A DNA stretch of 54,302 bases from Veillonellales bacterium (GCA_039680175.1 JBDKTO010000111.1:1-54302), one strand, 5' to 3'. Shown: positions 16,576-26,474, numbered from the stretch's first letter. The notes: generated by a model not told the origin, from the sequence alone. A program made the numbers and translations.

Positions 16576-18188
16576 TACGCTTCACCTCCTGCCACTTTGC
16601 CTTCCAATAAGGACTTTTGCTTCCAGGGAGGCGTTACATACCGCCATGCGGGTGTATAAAGTCCTGCGGCCAATTCTCTGGCAAAGACAACGGCTCCTCT
16701 GAATCCCGCATAGGGACCGGTATAATCATAGGAGTGAAGCTGACGGGACAAAACGCCCCCTTTCTGGATGACATATTTCTCTTTTATTCCGGTTAAAAAC
16801 ATATCCGGCTTCAACTGACCAAGAATAGTCTCCATCTCATGATGGTTCATATCGTCAATCATAATGGTATTGTTGTTCATTTCCTTCACCATTCCGCCAT
16901 AATAACCGAGCTTGACACCTTCTTTAGTCATCTGCTCTGCTTTTTCCCGGGAAATAATGACCCGGAATTTCTGCTCATCCGGCTCAACTGTGAGCTCCGG
17001 AATATTCTTGCTGTCGGCATCAATTTTAATCGTCGGAATGACTTCCCGTCCTTCATAATCGTCACGATGGGCAAACTCGTAGCCGGCAACTAAAGTCTCT
17101 ACCCCCAGGCTTCTTAAGAGTCCCTGATACGTCTGGGCCCGTGATCCCCCTACATAAAGGCAGGCCGTCTTTCCTTGCAGTTTGGTACGATAATAGGCCA
17201 TCTCGCCTTCCGCTGCCGCAACTTCCTCGGCAATAACCTCTTCCGTCCGGCGGGTAAGCTTTGGAACATCAAAGAACTTCGCCATCTCCCGCAGCGTCTC
17301 AACCGTCCCGTCAATACCGATAAAGTTGCATTTGATCCAGGGAATCCCGTATTTAGTCTCCATCATTTCGGCGATATAATTAATGGACCGGTGGCATTGG
17401 ACTAAATTCAAATTCGCGGTGTGAGCGTTGCTGATCTTGTCATAGCTGGCGTCGCCGCTTAAGGTAGAAATAACATTGTAACCAATTTTAGCCAATACCC
17501 GCTCTATTTCCCAGGCATCGCCGCCAATATTGTATTCGCCTAAAATATTGATTCCAAGTTCTTTCGGCGTCTCATTCCCTTTACCGATGATTTCCTGCAT
17601 AACAATATTGTTGGCAATATGATGTCCTGCCGACTGGGTGACGCCTTTATAGCCCTCGCAACTGAAAGACAGAACCGGAATCCCGTATTCCTTAGTCGCT
17701 TCTGCCGCCACTGCGTTAATATCGTCACCAATCAGACCGACGGGGCATGTAGCGTAAATCCCAATGGCTTTAGGATGAAACAATTCGTAGGCTTCCTTGA
17801 TTGCCTCCTTCAACTTGGGAACGCCGCCGAAAACTATATTGCTCTCCTGCATGTCGGTGGAAAAAACATATTCCATATAATTCATACCGCCGGGTTCTTC
17901 TGCTCTTGCCTTGTTTCTTCTGCCCCCCCACGCATAAAAGGAGCATCCGACCGGTCCGTGAGTAATATGAACCATATCTTTGATCGGTCCCATAACAACG
18001 CCTCTACAACCGGCGTAACAGCATCCCCGGGCAGTTATAACACCCGGAACCGTTCTCGTATTCGCCGTAATGACCGGCTGCGGCTCTTCTTCCGTTTTAA
18101 CCACAATATGGGCTTTCCTGGTTTTGAAAGCTTTGGCCGGATATTTCTCTAAGACCATATCCATTACTTTCTTCATATCTTGTGCCAT
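16575..18188 (-). CDS. nifD: Mo-nitrogenase MoFe protein alpha chain NifD (clostridial type)
   Basis: 537 residues. FeMo-cofactor ligands are recognisable as Cys in LNLVQCHRSINYI and His in LHSYDYTGPYAGF. P-cluster cysteines lie in ITARGCCYAGCRGVV, HGPVGCSFYAWGG and ATCPVGLIGDDI. A segment of about 50 residues after EFAHRDDYEGREV has no counterpart in proteobacterial NifD and matches the position of the known insertion in C. pasteurianum NifD. The ATG at 18188 is preferred to a GTG at 18200 because that GTG overlaps the AGAGGTGAG ribosome site. This marks it as Mo-nitrogenase and not the V or Fe-only type. Confidence 0.96.
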   Translation of the reverse strand: MAQDMKKVMDMVLEKYPAKAFKTRKAHIVVKTEEEPQPVITANTRTVPGVITARGCCYAGCRGVVMGPIKDMVHITHGPVGCSFYAWGGRRNKARAEEPGGMNYMEYVFSTDMQESNIVFGGVPKLKEAIKEAYELFHPKAIGIYATCPVGLIGDDINAVAAEATKEYGIPVLSFSCEGYKGVTQSAGHHIANNIVMQEIIGKGNETPKELGINILGEYNIGGDAWEIERVLAKIGYNVISTLSGDASYDKISNAHTANLNLVQCHRSINYIAEMMETKYGIPWIKCNFIGIDGTVETLREMAKFFDVPKLTRRTEEVIAEEVAAAEGEMAYYRTKLQGKTACLYVGGSRAQTYQGLLRSLGVETLVAGYEFAHRDDYEGREVIPTIKIDADSKNIPELTVEPDEQKFRVIISREKAEQMTKEGVKLGYYGGMVKEMNNNTIMIDDMNHHEMETILGQLKPDMFLTGIKEKYVIQKGGVLSRQLHSYDYTGPYAGFRGAVVFARELAAGLYTPAWRYVTPPWKQKSLLEGKVAGGEA

Positions 18189-18212
18189 AGCGTTGCTCAC
18201 CTCTTTATAAAA

Positions 18213-18599
18213 TTATAATGCATCGGCGTTTTTCTCTCCGGTCCGGACTCGGATGACTTCGCTGGCCGGTAGGACAAAAATTTTGCCATCACCCGGATTT
18301 CCCGTCCGGTTCACACCGATAATCAGGTCAATCGCCTCTTTTAAATCTTCATCTTTGACCAGTAAAGTCATCATCCGCCGGGGAACCAGCCGGTGCTGCT
18401 CGGCCAGTTGCTCCGCTTTTTCCCGGTCATTTGCAACTGCTTCCGAGCGGGCGGTTTCATCCGTTATGGTATAGCCGACTTTTGTCTTTCCCCTCCCCAC
18501 TACCTGGCGGCAGGTAAAAGACGGAAAATTGCTTTTCAGAAGGGCTTCTTTCGTCTTGCTGATCATGTTCATCCGAATGATTGCAATAATTTCTTTCAT
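18213..18599 (-). CDS. nifI2: PII-like nitrogen regulator NifI2
   Basis: 128 residues of the GlnB/PII family. It starts MKEIIAIIRMNM, has the PII block RQVVGRGKT and ends with the DGKIFVLPASEVIRVRTGE C-terminal motif. The T-loop is longer and unlike GlnB, lacking the uridylylation tyrosine context. In methanogens NifI1 and NifI2 form a hetero-oligomer that binds MoFe protein and blocks activity when 2-oxoglutarate is low. The location between nifI1 and nifD is the standard one for this group. Confidence 0.92.
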   Translation of the reverse strand: MKEIIAIIRMNMISKTKEALLKSNFPSFTCRQVVGRGKTKVGYTITDETARSEAVANDREKAEQLAEQHRLVPRRMMTLLVKDEDLKEAIDLIIGVNRTGNPGDGKIFVLPASEVIRVRTGEKNADAL

Positions 18600-18613
18600 G
18601 ACAATCCCCTCCC

Positions 18614-18940
18614 TTACAATGCTTCCTTGCCGACACTGATCGTATAGGCAGCCTCAACCGGAGTGACAAATATTTTTCCGTCGCCGAAGGCGCCTTTTTC
18701 CCCAGTCTTGGCATTTTTTATGATAATTCTTACCACATCGTCTTTATCTTCGTCTTCTACCACCAGCATCAATAATTCTTTGGGAATTTCATCATAGTGG
18801 ACTGTGCCCACCTGAAGGCCGCGCTGCTTTCCCCGTCCGACTACATCATATTTTGTGACCGCCGGAAAACCTGCGTCAGATAATTCGGATAGAACAATCC
18901 CCGCTTTTTCCGGTCTGACAATGGCTTTTATCATTAACAT
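18614..18940 (-). CDS. nifI1: PII-like nitrogen regulator NifI1
   Basis: 108 residues of the GlnB/PII family: MIKAIVRPEKAGIVLSEL at the start, YDVVGRGKQRGLQVG in the T-loop region and DGKIFVTPVEAAYTISVGKE at the C-terminus. It is paired with nifI2 between nifH and nifD and should take part in rapid post-translational switch-off by ammonium. CGGAGGCGATTGT precedes the ATG. Confidence 0.93.
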   Translation of the reverse strand: MLMIKAIVRPEKAGIVLSELSDAGFPAVTKYDVVGRGKQRGLQVGTVHYDEIPKELLMLVVEDEDKDDVVRIIIKNAKTGEKGAFGDGKIFVTPVEAAYTISVGKEAL

Positions 18941-18975
18941 ACAATCGCCTCCGTTTCATTTTCGCTTATTATGGT

Positions 18976-19821
<846 letters not shown>

Positions 19822-19881
19822 TTAAAATTTTCTAAATTAAACTTCTTGAAAAAGAACACTCTGTTGACTATAATAAATAAT

Positions 19882-19900
19882 GGGTATAGGAAATAAACCC
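19882..19900. promoter_or_regulatory. imperfect palindrome upstream of nifH, candidate operator
   Basis: GGGTATAGGAAATAAACCC reads GGGTwTA-N5-TAwACCC on both strands, about 85-103 bases before nifH. It has dyad symmetry typical of a repressor or activator site, but I cannot name the regulator. Confidence 0.35.
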
Positions 19901-19933
19901 TGGCGCAACTGGGGAATAAAACTTTACCTGCGT

Positions 19934-19966
19934 TGCTTCATGAGTACTGCGAATACTCATGAAGCA
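19934..19966. repeat. perfect 13-bp inverted repeat in the nif leader
   Basis: TGCTTCATGAGTA and TACTCATGAAGCA flank a 7-base loop, 137 bases before nifH. On the nif-coding strand no T run follows, so it is more likely an RNA hairpin or DNA operator than a plain terminator. Confidence 0.55.
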
Positions 19967-20017
19967 TTTCTTTATGGCCGCAGCTCGTCTGCTTGCTGCA
20001 ACCACCTCCTTTCAATA
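19940..20017 (-). CDS. possible small cysteine-containing peptide in the nif leader (speculative)
   Basis: A 25-codon frame starting with TTG follows an AGGAGG by 7 bases. It encodes a Lys-Gly-Gly-Gly-Cys run, then a second Cys-Gly-His, and ends in a Ser/Tyr-rich tail. Its 3' half overlaps the 13-bp hairpin. A second AGGAGG lies within the frame. I recognise no family. It may be a leader peptide, a short functional peptide or chance. Confidence 0.2.
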
Positions 20018-20043
20018 ACAATCCTCCTGCGGCTGAAGGACAG

Positions 20044-20083
20044 AAAGAGGCTTATAAACGTCAAAGCGTTTATAAGCCTCTTT
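20044..20083. terminator. 17-bp perfect hairpin, probable terminator
   Basis: AAAGAGGCTTATAAACG and CGTTTATAAGCCTCTTT flank the 6-base loop TCAAAG. The T-rich tail is better on the plus strand (GCTTTTC) than on the minus. It may separate the exporter operon from nif transcription. Confidence 0.5.
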
Positions 20084-20199
20084 GCTTTTCATCTAAACTT
20101 AATAAGATTTTTAGTTGAGTATACCATAGGAATATGAGCAGAGCAAGAGGCTGGTAAATATTCACAATATTAAAATTATAGCTGCCTGCAGCGAATTAT

Positions 20200-20230
20200 G
20201 GCTTTGCTATTCCTGGGTCATAGCAAAGCC
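20200..20230. repeat. 11-bp inverted repeat downstream of the exporter operon
   Basis: GGCTTTGCTAT and ATAGCAAAGCC flank a 9-base loop, about 260 bases after the last permease stop. It lacks a T run on either strand. It is possibly a processed RNA end. Confidence 0.35.
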
Positions 20231-20488
20231 TCGCCCGCAATAGCCGCTCTTCCGCCTGCATCCCGTTTATCAAACCAGCACTGATAGTTCTCTCCTTATA
20301 AGTGACGAATCAAAAATAACTTACGGTCAGGCAAGGTCATCTTCTCCGGCCGCTTCCGAAAGCCGGTAACGAACGCAATACTTACCATGCACCAGTAAGC
20401 TGTCAGCTCGGCCCATTCTTCCAAAACTTCTCCCTAAAGCAATACCCTCCCCGGTACCGCCGCTGCCGCCGGATTCATCACTGTCAAC

Positions 20489-21637
20489 TCAAACCATGCT
20501 GTTCGCAGCCTGCTTCCGCCGCCAAGAATACAATGCCGTCGACAAGGCAAATAGAGCCGTACCGGCAGTCAGCAAGAATATAATACTGATCTGCAGATCC
20601 GGAGCATATCCGTGTAAGGCCAAATCCCGTACATTATCGGCAATATATGTTACCGGAATAATGCAGGAAATAGTCCAGCCAAACAAATTCATGGCGTACC
20701 GCGGCCAAGTATAGCCAGAAAATAAAAAACAGGGAACAGCATAGGAAACAACTAACTGCAGTAAAAATACCTGGTTGGTACAAAAAGCCGGCAGCAAGCT
20801 GGCCAGCGAAGTAATGACAAAGATAAAGACCGTACCTAAGAACAGCAGACTGGCAACACTGCCGCGAAAAGGAACGCCGAACACATCGACTGCAATCAGA
20901 ATTGAAGCAATAAATCCGCCGATTCCGCCGATCCAATAGGGCAGCAATTTGGCAAATAGGACCTTGACGGCGGCTGTATTGCGTAATTCCTGAAATTTTT
21001 TATACTCATTGGCCATAGTCATACTGACCGCCATCATGACGCCGGTCTGAAACGCTACAAAGAAAATTCCCAGTACAAAAAAGCTGGTATAGTTCAGCGT
21101 CGGATTGTTTAACACCCGCAGACGAAACTGAATCGGCGCGACATGACTGAGAGCCTGGCTGGGCAGTTGGCCGGCCGCTTCCAGTAAGCCCATTTTGATA
21201 CTGCTGAGATAGTTGCTCACAATTTCCTGCACCATGCTGATGACGGCGCCGTCAAACACAAGATTTGAGGCGTTCAGTTCGAATAAAAGATTGGAGCCGA
21301 ACCCGTTTTTTATATCCCGCGAATAATTAGGCGGTATGGAAAGCGCACAATAACCGATTTGATCTCTCAGCATGGATTCCATTTCTTCCTGGGATAAGAC
21401 ATCGGCTACTATTTGAAATTTTTCCGAATCATCCAGTGCCTGGATTAGGGACCGGCTTAATTGCGTCTGATCCTGATCATAAATGATCATCGGCACATGA
21501 TTCATAACATTAGCGCTGTACAGCAGCCCCATCAGCGTCGTATAAGCAGCGCCCACGCCCAGCAGTAAAAAAATTATGATCGGTTCCCTCTTAAAGATAA
21601 ACCGTATTTCCTTGATTACAATATCTTTAATACTCAT
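20489..21637 (-). CDS. ABC-2 type transporter permease (second of a paralogous pair)
   Basis: 382 residues. One N-terminal transmembrane helix is followed by a large extracytoplasmic domain (about residues 45-170) and then five or six C-terminal helices. This is the YhhJ/YbhR-type ABC-2 exporter layout. DQDQTQLSRSLIQALDDS and the C-terminal PVTYIADNVRDLALHGYAP are shared with the permease encoded just upstream, which indicates tandem duplication. The ATG overlaps the upstream stop by 4 bases. With the HlyD-type adaptor it should form a multidrug or lipid exporter. No ATPase gene accompanies it. Confidence 0.88.
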   Translation of the reverse strand: MSIKDIVIKEIRFIFKREPIIIFLLLGVGAAYTTLMGLLYSANVMNHVPMIIYDQDQTQLSRSLIQALDDSEKFQIVADVLSQEEMESMLRDQIGYCALSIPPNYSRDIKNGFGSNLLFELNASNLVFDGAVISMVQEIVSNYLSSIKMGLLEAAGQLPSQALSHVAPIQFRLRVLNNPTLNYTSFFVLGIFFVAFQTGVMMAVSMTMANEYKKFQELRNTAAVKVLFAKLLPYWIGGIGGFIASILIAVDVFGVPFRGSVASLLFLGTVFIFVITSLASLLPAFCTNQVFLLQLVVSYAVPCFLFSGYTWPRYAMNLFGWTISCIIPVTYIADNVRDLALHGYAPDLQISIIFLLTAGTALFALSTALYSWRRKQAANSMV

Positions 21638-22797
21638 GTCGGCGCTCCTTCATCCGAACGAAATTTGCTGTGCTTGCGGCGCAAACTGAAAATTCCGCCG
21701 GCAGCCACCAGCAGAACGAGCCCGGACATATACAAAATTCCGGCATCATGCAGCAAGTGAGGCGCATATCCGTTCAGCATTAAATCACGCATATTGTCGG
21801 CCATATAGCCGATAGGCACCGACTTGGCAAATACGTAGCTGAAGGTATTCATGATCATCTGCGGCCAGATATAACCGCTGAACAGCAGCGCCGGCATAAT
21901 ATACAGTAGCGGCATAAGCACTGCCATCACTTCCCCCGGCGCAACCGTGCCGATAAAACATCCTACTGCCGCCACTGAAAAAACGTAACCACTGCCAAGG
22001 AGTAACAGTTCTCCGATCCCGCCGCGAAAGGGAAGCATAAATACATAAACGCAAATTAACACGTAGCCAATAAAGGTAAGAACGCCGCATAGCCAATACG
22101 CAAGCATTTTGCCGGCCAAAATCAGCGGTGTTGCCGTTTCCTTCCAGGCGTCAAGCCGTTGGAATTCCCGGTTTACCAGAGGACCCACCGTTAAAACGAT
22201 GCCGGTTTGCAATGCATATACACCGAGGCCGATCAGCAAAAAGTTCGTATAGCCAAATGTGGGATTGTTCAATATCCGGGTTTCCACGTCAATGGGGCTG
22301 GCGTAGTGGGAAGATGCCCCCGGCGGCATGCCGATGACTCCAATCAGGTCTTGGGCAATTGCGGGATACACCTTGCCGATCAGATCCTGCGCCGAGCCGA
22401 TCAAGGTGTTGGCGATGATAATATTGCTGCCGTCTACTTCAAACAATATCGGCGCTGATACTCCCTTCTTGATATCCCGGGAAAAATGCAGCGGTATGGC
22501 GACGCCTACCAGTGATTTTTTCTCGCGCATATATTGTTCCAGTTCTTCCTGGGTATCGACATAAGCGACAATCCGGAACCGGTCAGAATCCTCGAAAGCC
22601 CGAACCACTTCGCGACTTAATGCGGTCTGGTCTTCATCATACACAACGGTAGCGGTATAGTTTACGGTATTCTTCAAATACAAAGTCCCGAACAGCAAAA
22701 CATACACAATCGGAATTCCAATAAAGAAACAGGCAGCGCTGCGATCTTTAACAAACATAATCCGGAATTCCCGTCTCATGATCCTCAGGAGGCCCAT
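21634..22797 (-). CDS. ABC-2 type transporter permease (first of a paralogous pair)
   Basis: 387 residues with the same layout as its neighbour: N-terminal helix, external domain containing DEDQTALSREVVRAFEDS, then a membrane block ending PIGYMADNMRDLMLNGYAP. The start is uncertain. The ATG at 22797 is one base after the adaptor stop, and an ATG at 22812 would overlap it by 14 bases. It probably heterodimerises with the following permease. The family exports drugs or envelope components across the inner membrane. Confidence 0.86.
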   Translation of the reverse strand: MGLLRIMRREFRIMFVKDRSAACFFIGIPIVYVLLFGTLYLKNTVNYTATVVYDEDQTALSREVVRAFEDSDRFRIVAYVDTQEELEQYMREKKSLVGVAIPLHFSRDIKKGVSAPILFEVDGSNIIIANTLIGSAQDLIGKVYPAIAQDLIGVIGMPPGASSHYASPIDVETRILNNPTFGYTNFLLIGLGVYALQTGIVLTVGPLVNREFQRLDAWKETATPLILAGKMLAYWLCGVLTFIGYVLICVYVFMLPFRGGIGELLLLGSGYVFSVAAVGCFIGTVAPGEVMAVLMPLLYIMPALLFSGYIWPQMIMNTFSYVFAKSVPIGYMADNMRDLMLNGYAPHLLHDAGILYMSGLVLLVAAGGIFSLRRKHSKFRSDEGAPT

Positions 22798-22798
22798 C

Positions 22799-23824
22799 TT
22801 ACACATCACCATTTAACAGACGGAACCGCATTCCCGGACGAATTTTTTCGGAATTCACCTGGACTTTTACATTAAACGTAATAATGTCATTTTCACTCCG
22901 CTCATTGGTGGCGCGATACGTGGCAAATTCGGATTTTTTGCTGATATCGACGATCGTTCCCTGCAATTTCAGGTTGCTGTCCCGGCCTTGGAGCATAACC
23001 GTCTGCTGTATAGAGTACTGGCTCAAATCGGTTTCTTTCACTTTAAAATTAACCCAGTTATCCACCGGATCCTGAATCGTCACAATGGGCATTCCGGTTG
23101 ACACCATTGCCCCTTCTTCCACATGCTTCGTCGTAATGATGCCGTCAAACGGTGCCCGTATTTCAGTTTCATCCAAAGATACTTCCACTTGCTCCAGGTT
23201 AGCCTGACCCTGTGTTACTTTGCTGCGCATCGCTTCCTCATTAGCCAGGTTGACATTTGTTTGCAGTAGTCCGGCTTTAGCTGAAGTAACACCGGCCTGG
23301 GCCTGAGTATAAGCGGCCTGAGCTACCTGATATTTTGTGCGGTAGGTATCAAACAATTGATGGGAAATAGCGCCTGATTCCACCAATTCGCTGAAGCGAT
23401 TATAATCACTTTCCGCCAGAGCCAAGTCCGACTGGGCTTTTTCCAACTGGGCGTAAGCGGTATTCAAAGCAGCCTTGGCTGTCTGATCCTGCTGAACTGT
23501 AACAGTAGAAGCCTGAGCAGTCTGCGCCTCCAATGCTTTAATATTAGCCCGGGCCTGATTGGCCTGAGCGACAATATCGCGCTTATCAATCTGAGCTAAT
23601 AATTGTCCTTTTTTAACGCGATCGCCTTCTTTGACCAGCAGGTTCACCACCCGGCCCGGCACTTTGGAGTTGATGTCGACCTCCGTGGCATCAGCACGGC
23701 CCCACATTTCCGGGACGGCAGCCGCCCCATTGCCGCCGCAGCCGGTGAGCAAAGTGACGGATAAAATCACCAGCAGCAGATAAATCGCACCGTGCCTAAA
23801 AAAGGTATCCTTTCTTGTCATCAT
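22799..23824 (-). CDS. HlyD-family periplasmic adaptor lipoprotein
   Basis: 341 residues. The lipobox LLTGC lies near residue 29. DINSKVPGRVVNLLVKEGDRVKKGQLLAQID is split here into its two halves (DINSKVPGRV and KEGDRVKKGQLLAQID) and marks the lipoyl domain. A long alpha-helical coiled coil rich in Ala, Gln and Lys follows, then the second lipoyl half (IRAPFDGIITTKHVEEGAMV) and a beta-barrel domain. Such adaptors bridge inner-membrane exporters to an outer-membrane channel, so a diderm envelope is implied. GGAGATTTATCGA precedes the ATG. Confidence 0.9.
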   Translation of the reverse strand: MMTRKDTFFRHGAIYLLLVILSVTLLTGCGGNGAAAVPEMWGRADATEVDINSKVPGRVVNLLVKEGDRVKKGQLLAQIDKRDIVAQANQARANIKALEAQTAQASTVTVQQDQTAKAALNTAYAQLEKAQSDLALAESDYNRFSELVESGAISHQLFDTYRTKYQVAQAAYTQAQAGVTSAKAGLLQTNVNLANEEAMRSKVTQGQANLEQVEVSLDETEIRAPFDGIITTKHVEEGAMVSTGMPIVTIQDPVDNWVNFKVKETDLSQYSIQQTVMLQGRDSNLKLQGTIVDISKKSEFATYRATNERSENDIITFNVKVQVNSEKIRPGMRFRLLNGDV

Positions 23825-23912
23825 TCGATAAATCTCCTCTCTTTTCTAACAGTCAGCGTACCCGCAGCTGTTTTTTGTAATCTTATGTACTAATTTGGTA
23901 TTTTTGGTACTA

Positions 23913-23961
23913 GCAACCACATTTAAACTGCGTGCAATGCACGCAGTTTAAATGTGGTTGC
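23913..23961. repeat. perfect 23-bp inverted repeat between the TetR and adaptor genes
   Basis: The arms at 23913-23935 and 23939-23961 are exact reverse complements and flank only AAT. The left arm begins GCAACCACATTTAAAC. Neither side has a clear T run. It could be a transcription terminator for the TetR gene, a regulator site or a remnant of a mobile element. Confidence 0.65.
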
Positions 23962-23981
23962 TATATCACAAACAAGTCTGT

Positions 23982-24545
23982 TCAGTCCTTATCCTCCGCC
24001 AAAATTCCATGCAGCATAATATCCAGCATGGCTGCCACCGCATCCGGATAAGTTATATTGTTTGCGGATAAAAAAGGATAGCTGGTCAAATCCGTACTGT
24101 TAAGCATATGCTGAATAACCCCGATATGAACAGGCCGGATTGAGCCGGCCTCCATCCCCTGAAGCAGCAGAGCGGTTAAATGATTCATCCGTTCCTTACG
24201 AAAACCGACAACTTTTTCCCATTCTTTCGGATACGTCAGGCGGAGATCATCATATACTCGGTTATGAAATGGTTCAAAAGTTTGGGATGTGATAGTCAAT
24301 ACCGCCTGAAGTTTTTTAATAATCGTTAACTCCGATTGATAAATTTTGCTTTCCTGTGTCCGAAAATCATTCAGCACCGTATCTAAGATAGCGGCAACGA
24401 GTTCTTCCTTGGAAGAAAAGTACTCATACAGTGACGATTTACTGATACTCAGCCGCTTTGTAAGATCGCTCATCGTAAACTTGAAGCCTCTTAAATTGAT
24501 TTCTTCAACAGCCGCCACAATAATTCGGTTGCGCAAAACAATCAC
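23982..24545 (-). CDS. TetR/AcrR-family transcriptional regulator
   Basis: About 187 residues. The N-terminal helix-turn-helix is FTMSDLTKRLSISKSSLYEY followed by FSSKEELVAAIL, the standard TetR DNA-binding block. The ligand-binding half is not assignable. It lies upstream of, and on the same strand as, the adaptor and permease genes and probably represses that exporter operon. The start is a GTG at 24545 or a TTG at 24536; the AGGTG ribosome site is better spaced for the latter. Confidence 0.85.
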   Translation of the reverse strand: MIVLRNRIIVAAVEEINLRGFKFTMSDLTKRLSISKSSLYEYFSSKEELVAAILDTVLNDFRTQESKIYQSELTIIKKLQAVLTITSQTFEPFHNRVYDDLRLTYPKEWEKVVGFRKERMNHLTALLLQGMEAGSIRPVHIGVIQHMLNSTDLTSYPFLSANNITYPDAVAAMLDIMLHGILAEDKD

Positions 24546-24675
24546 CTCATACCCTCAGGTACCAGAAAAGACTAACATGGTATTACAATTACTATACTAT
24601 TCCACTTTTTGTCATATGTCAATAATAAATCGTTATAGACTTAAAACAAAAAACAACCGGCTACTGTTTTTAGCC

Positions 24676-26301
24676 TTACTGCTCCACCTCATCCACCTCA
24701 TCAGGCGGTGCCGTGAGAAATTGCACTTTAGGATTATTATCACTGGTCCAGCGCAGCGACCATTCATTATTAAACAAGGCCACCGGCCGATCTTTGCCGT
24801 CACGTACCAGCATACAGCGATCCATTCCCTTCAGTGCTTTCACGTTCAGGCTGACCCCGTTCAGCCAGCGAGCCAGCTCATAAGAAAGGAAGTTCAGCAA
24901 AATGTCAACGTTGTATTCATTCTTCAGCCGATATTCCAAAACATCGAACTGCAAACTGCCCACCGCTCCCACAATAAAGGATTCCATCCCCATATCCTCC
25001 TGATGAAAGACCTGAATAGCGCCCTCCTGGGTCAGTTCGGTAATACCTTTGACAAACTGTTTGCGCCGCATGGTATCTTTGGCCTGCACCCGGGCAAACC
25101 GCTCCGGCGGAAAAATAGGAAATTCTTCAAAGGTAAATGTCTGCCCCTCCTCACTCAGCGTGTCGCCAATGCCAAAAACTCCCGGATCAAACAAACCGAC
25201 AATATCTCCCGGATACGCCTCATCAATGATCGTCCGTTCCTGAGCTAGGAACTGCTGAGGTTGGGTCAGTTTCAGTTTTTTGCCGGTTCTGGCCTGACGA
25301 ACCGACATGCCTTTGGTGAATTTGCCGGAACAAATCCGCATAAAGGCCAACCGGTCCCGATGGGCCGGATTCATATTGGCCTGAATTTTAAAAATAAAGC
25401 CGGAAAAATTGGGATCATCCGGATTAATTTGTCCCTCGGAAGACTGTCGCGGCGCCGGCGCCGGCGCCAAATGTAAAAACTCTTCCAGGAAGGGGCGCAC
25501 GCCGAAGTTAGTCATGGCGCTGCCAAAAAAGATCGGCGTCAGTTCGCCCGTCAAGACCTTTCCCATGTCAAAAGCATCACCGGCCATATCCAGGAGCTCA
25601 ATATCGTCACACAATGCCTTATGAATATCCGTACCGATAATTTCGGCAAATGCCGGATCGTCCACACTCCCCAGCGTCGACGGCATAACCCACTGCCCAT
25701 GGGAACCACCGCCCTCGAATAACTCGATTTGGGCCAATTGGCGATTGTACACGCCTTTATAATCCCCGTCCACGCCAATTGGCCAGTTCATGGGATAACC
25801 GTTGATGTCCAGAACCTTCTCAATTTCTTCCATCAGTTCAAACGGATTTTTCCCATGGCGATCCAGTTTGTTAATAAAGGTAAAAATGGGAATCCCCCGT
25901 TGTTTACAGACCTTAAATAACTTCTTCGTCTGCGCCTCCACGCCTTTGGCCACATCGATCAGCATAACAGCACTGTCTACCGCCATCAGCGTCCGATATG
26001 TATCTTCACTGAAATCCTCATGGCCCGGCGTATCCAGAATATTGATGCGAAAACCGTCATAATCAAACTGCAGCACACTGGATGTAACGGAAATACCCCG
26101 CTGTTTTTCAATCTCCATCCAGTCCGATACCGCATGCTTCTGCGCTTTGCGTGACTTTACCGATCCGGCCAGATGAATAGCCCCGCCGTACAGCAGCAGT
26201 TTCTCCGTCAAAGTCGTTTTCCCCGCGTCTGGGTGAGATATAATGGCAAATGTCCGGCGGCGCTGTATTTCGGCGCTAAGCTCACCATTTTCTACTGACA
26301 T
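24676..26301 (-). CDS. prfC: peptide chain release factor 3
   Basis: 541 residues. The translational GTPase motifs are G1 SHPDAGKTT, G3 DTPGHEDF and G4 NKLDRHGKNP. RF3-type domains follow to the C-terminus (ICSGKFTKGMSVRQARTGKK; VGAVGSLQFDVLEYRL). RF3 recycles RF1 and RF2 from the ribosome after peptide release. The closest alternative, EF-G, is excluded by length and by these motifs. GGAGGGCTGGTT precedes the ATG. It appears to be a single-gene unit. Confidence 0.95.
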   Translation of the reverse strand: MSVENGELSAEIQRRRTFAIISHPDAGKTTLTEKLLLYGGAIHLAGSVKSRKAQKHAVSDWMEIEKQRGISVTSSVLQFDYDGFRINILDTPGHEDFSEDTYRTLMAVDSAVMLIDVAKGVEAQTKKLFKVCKQRGIPIFTFINKLDRHGKNPFELMEEIEKVLDINGYPMNWPIGVDGDYKGVYNRQLAQIELFEGGGSHGQWVMPSTLGSVDDPAFAEIIGTDIHKALCDDIELLDMAGDAFDMGKVLTGELTPIFFGSAMTNFGVRPFLEEFLHLAPAPAPRQSSEGQINPDDPNFSGFIFKIQANMNPAHRDRLAFMRICSGKFTKGMSVRQARTGKKLKLTQPQQFLAQERTIIDEAYPGDIVGLFDPGVFGIGDTLSEEGQTFTFEEFPIFPPERFARVQAKDTMRRKQFVKGITELTQEGAIQVFHQEDMGMESFIVGAVGSLQFDVLEYRLKNEYNVDILLNFLSYELARWLNGVSLNVKALKGMDRCMLVRDGKDRPVALFNNEWSLRWTSDNNPKVQFLTAPPDEVDEVEQ

Positions 26302-26413
26302 AACCAGCCCTCCAACATCTATGCAGTCTCTATTATGTAAATTACATTAAAAAGTCTCTAATTTATTTATTTTATCATATTTTTCATCCGCCGCATATAA
26401 CCCCTGACTGAAT

Positions 26414-26474
26414 TAGCTCATAGCTCATAGCTCATAGCTCATAGCTCATAGCTCATAGCTCATAGCTCATAGCT
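26414..26474. repeat. heptanucleotide minisatellite TAGCTCA x8
   Basis: Eight exact head-to-tail copies of TAGCTCA (26414-26469) are followed by a partial copy TAGCT. The array lies in the gap between prfC and the hydrolase gene. Related heptamers occur at 38538-38575 and 43426-43485. Confidence 0.9.

Noticed and set aside
19880-20137. 85-codon plus-strand reading frame in the nif leader
   Set aside because: No ribosome site, it crosses two perfect hairpins, and the protein is of random composition.
26414-26474. CRISPR-like repeat array
   Set aside because: Units are 7 bases with no spacers and there are no cas genes; it is a simple tandem repeat.
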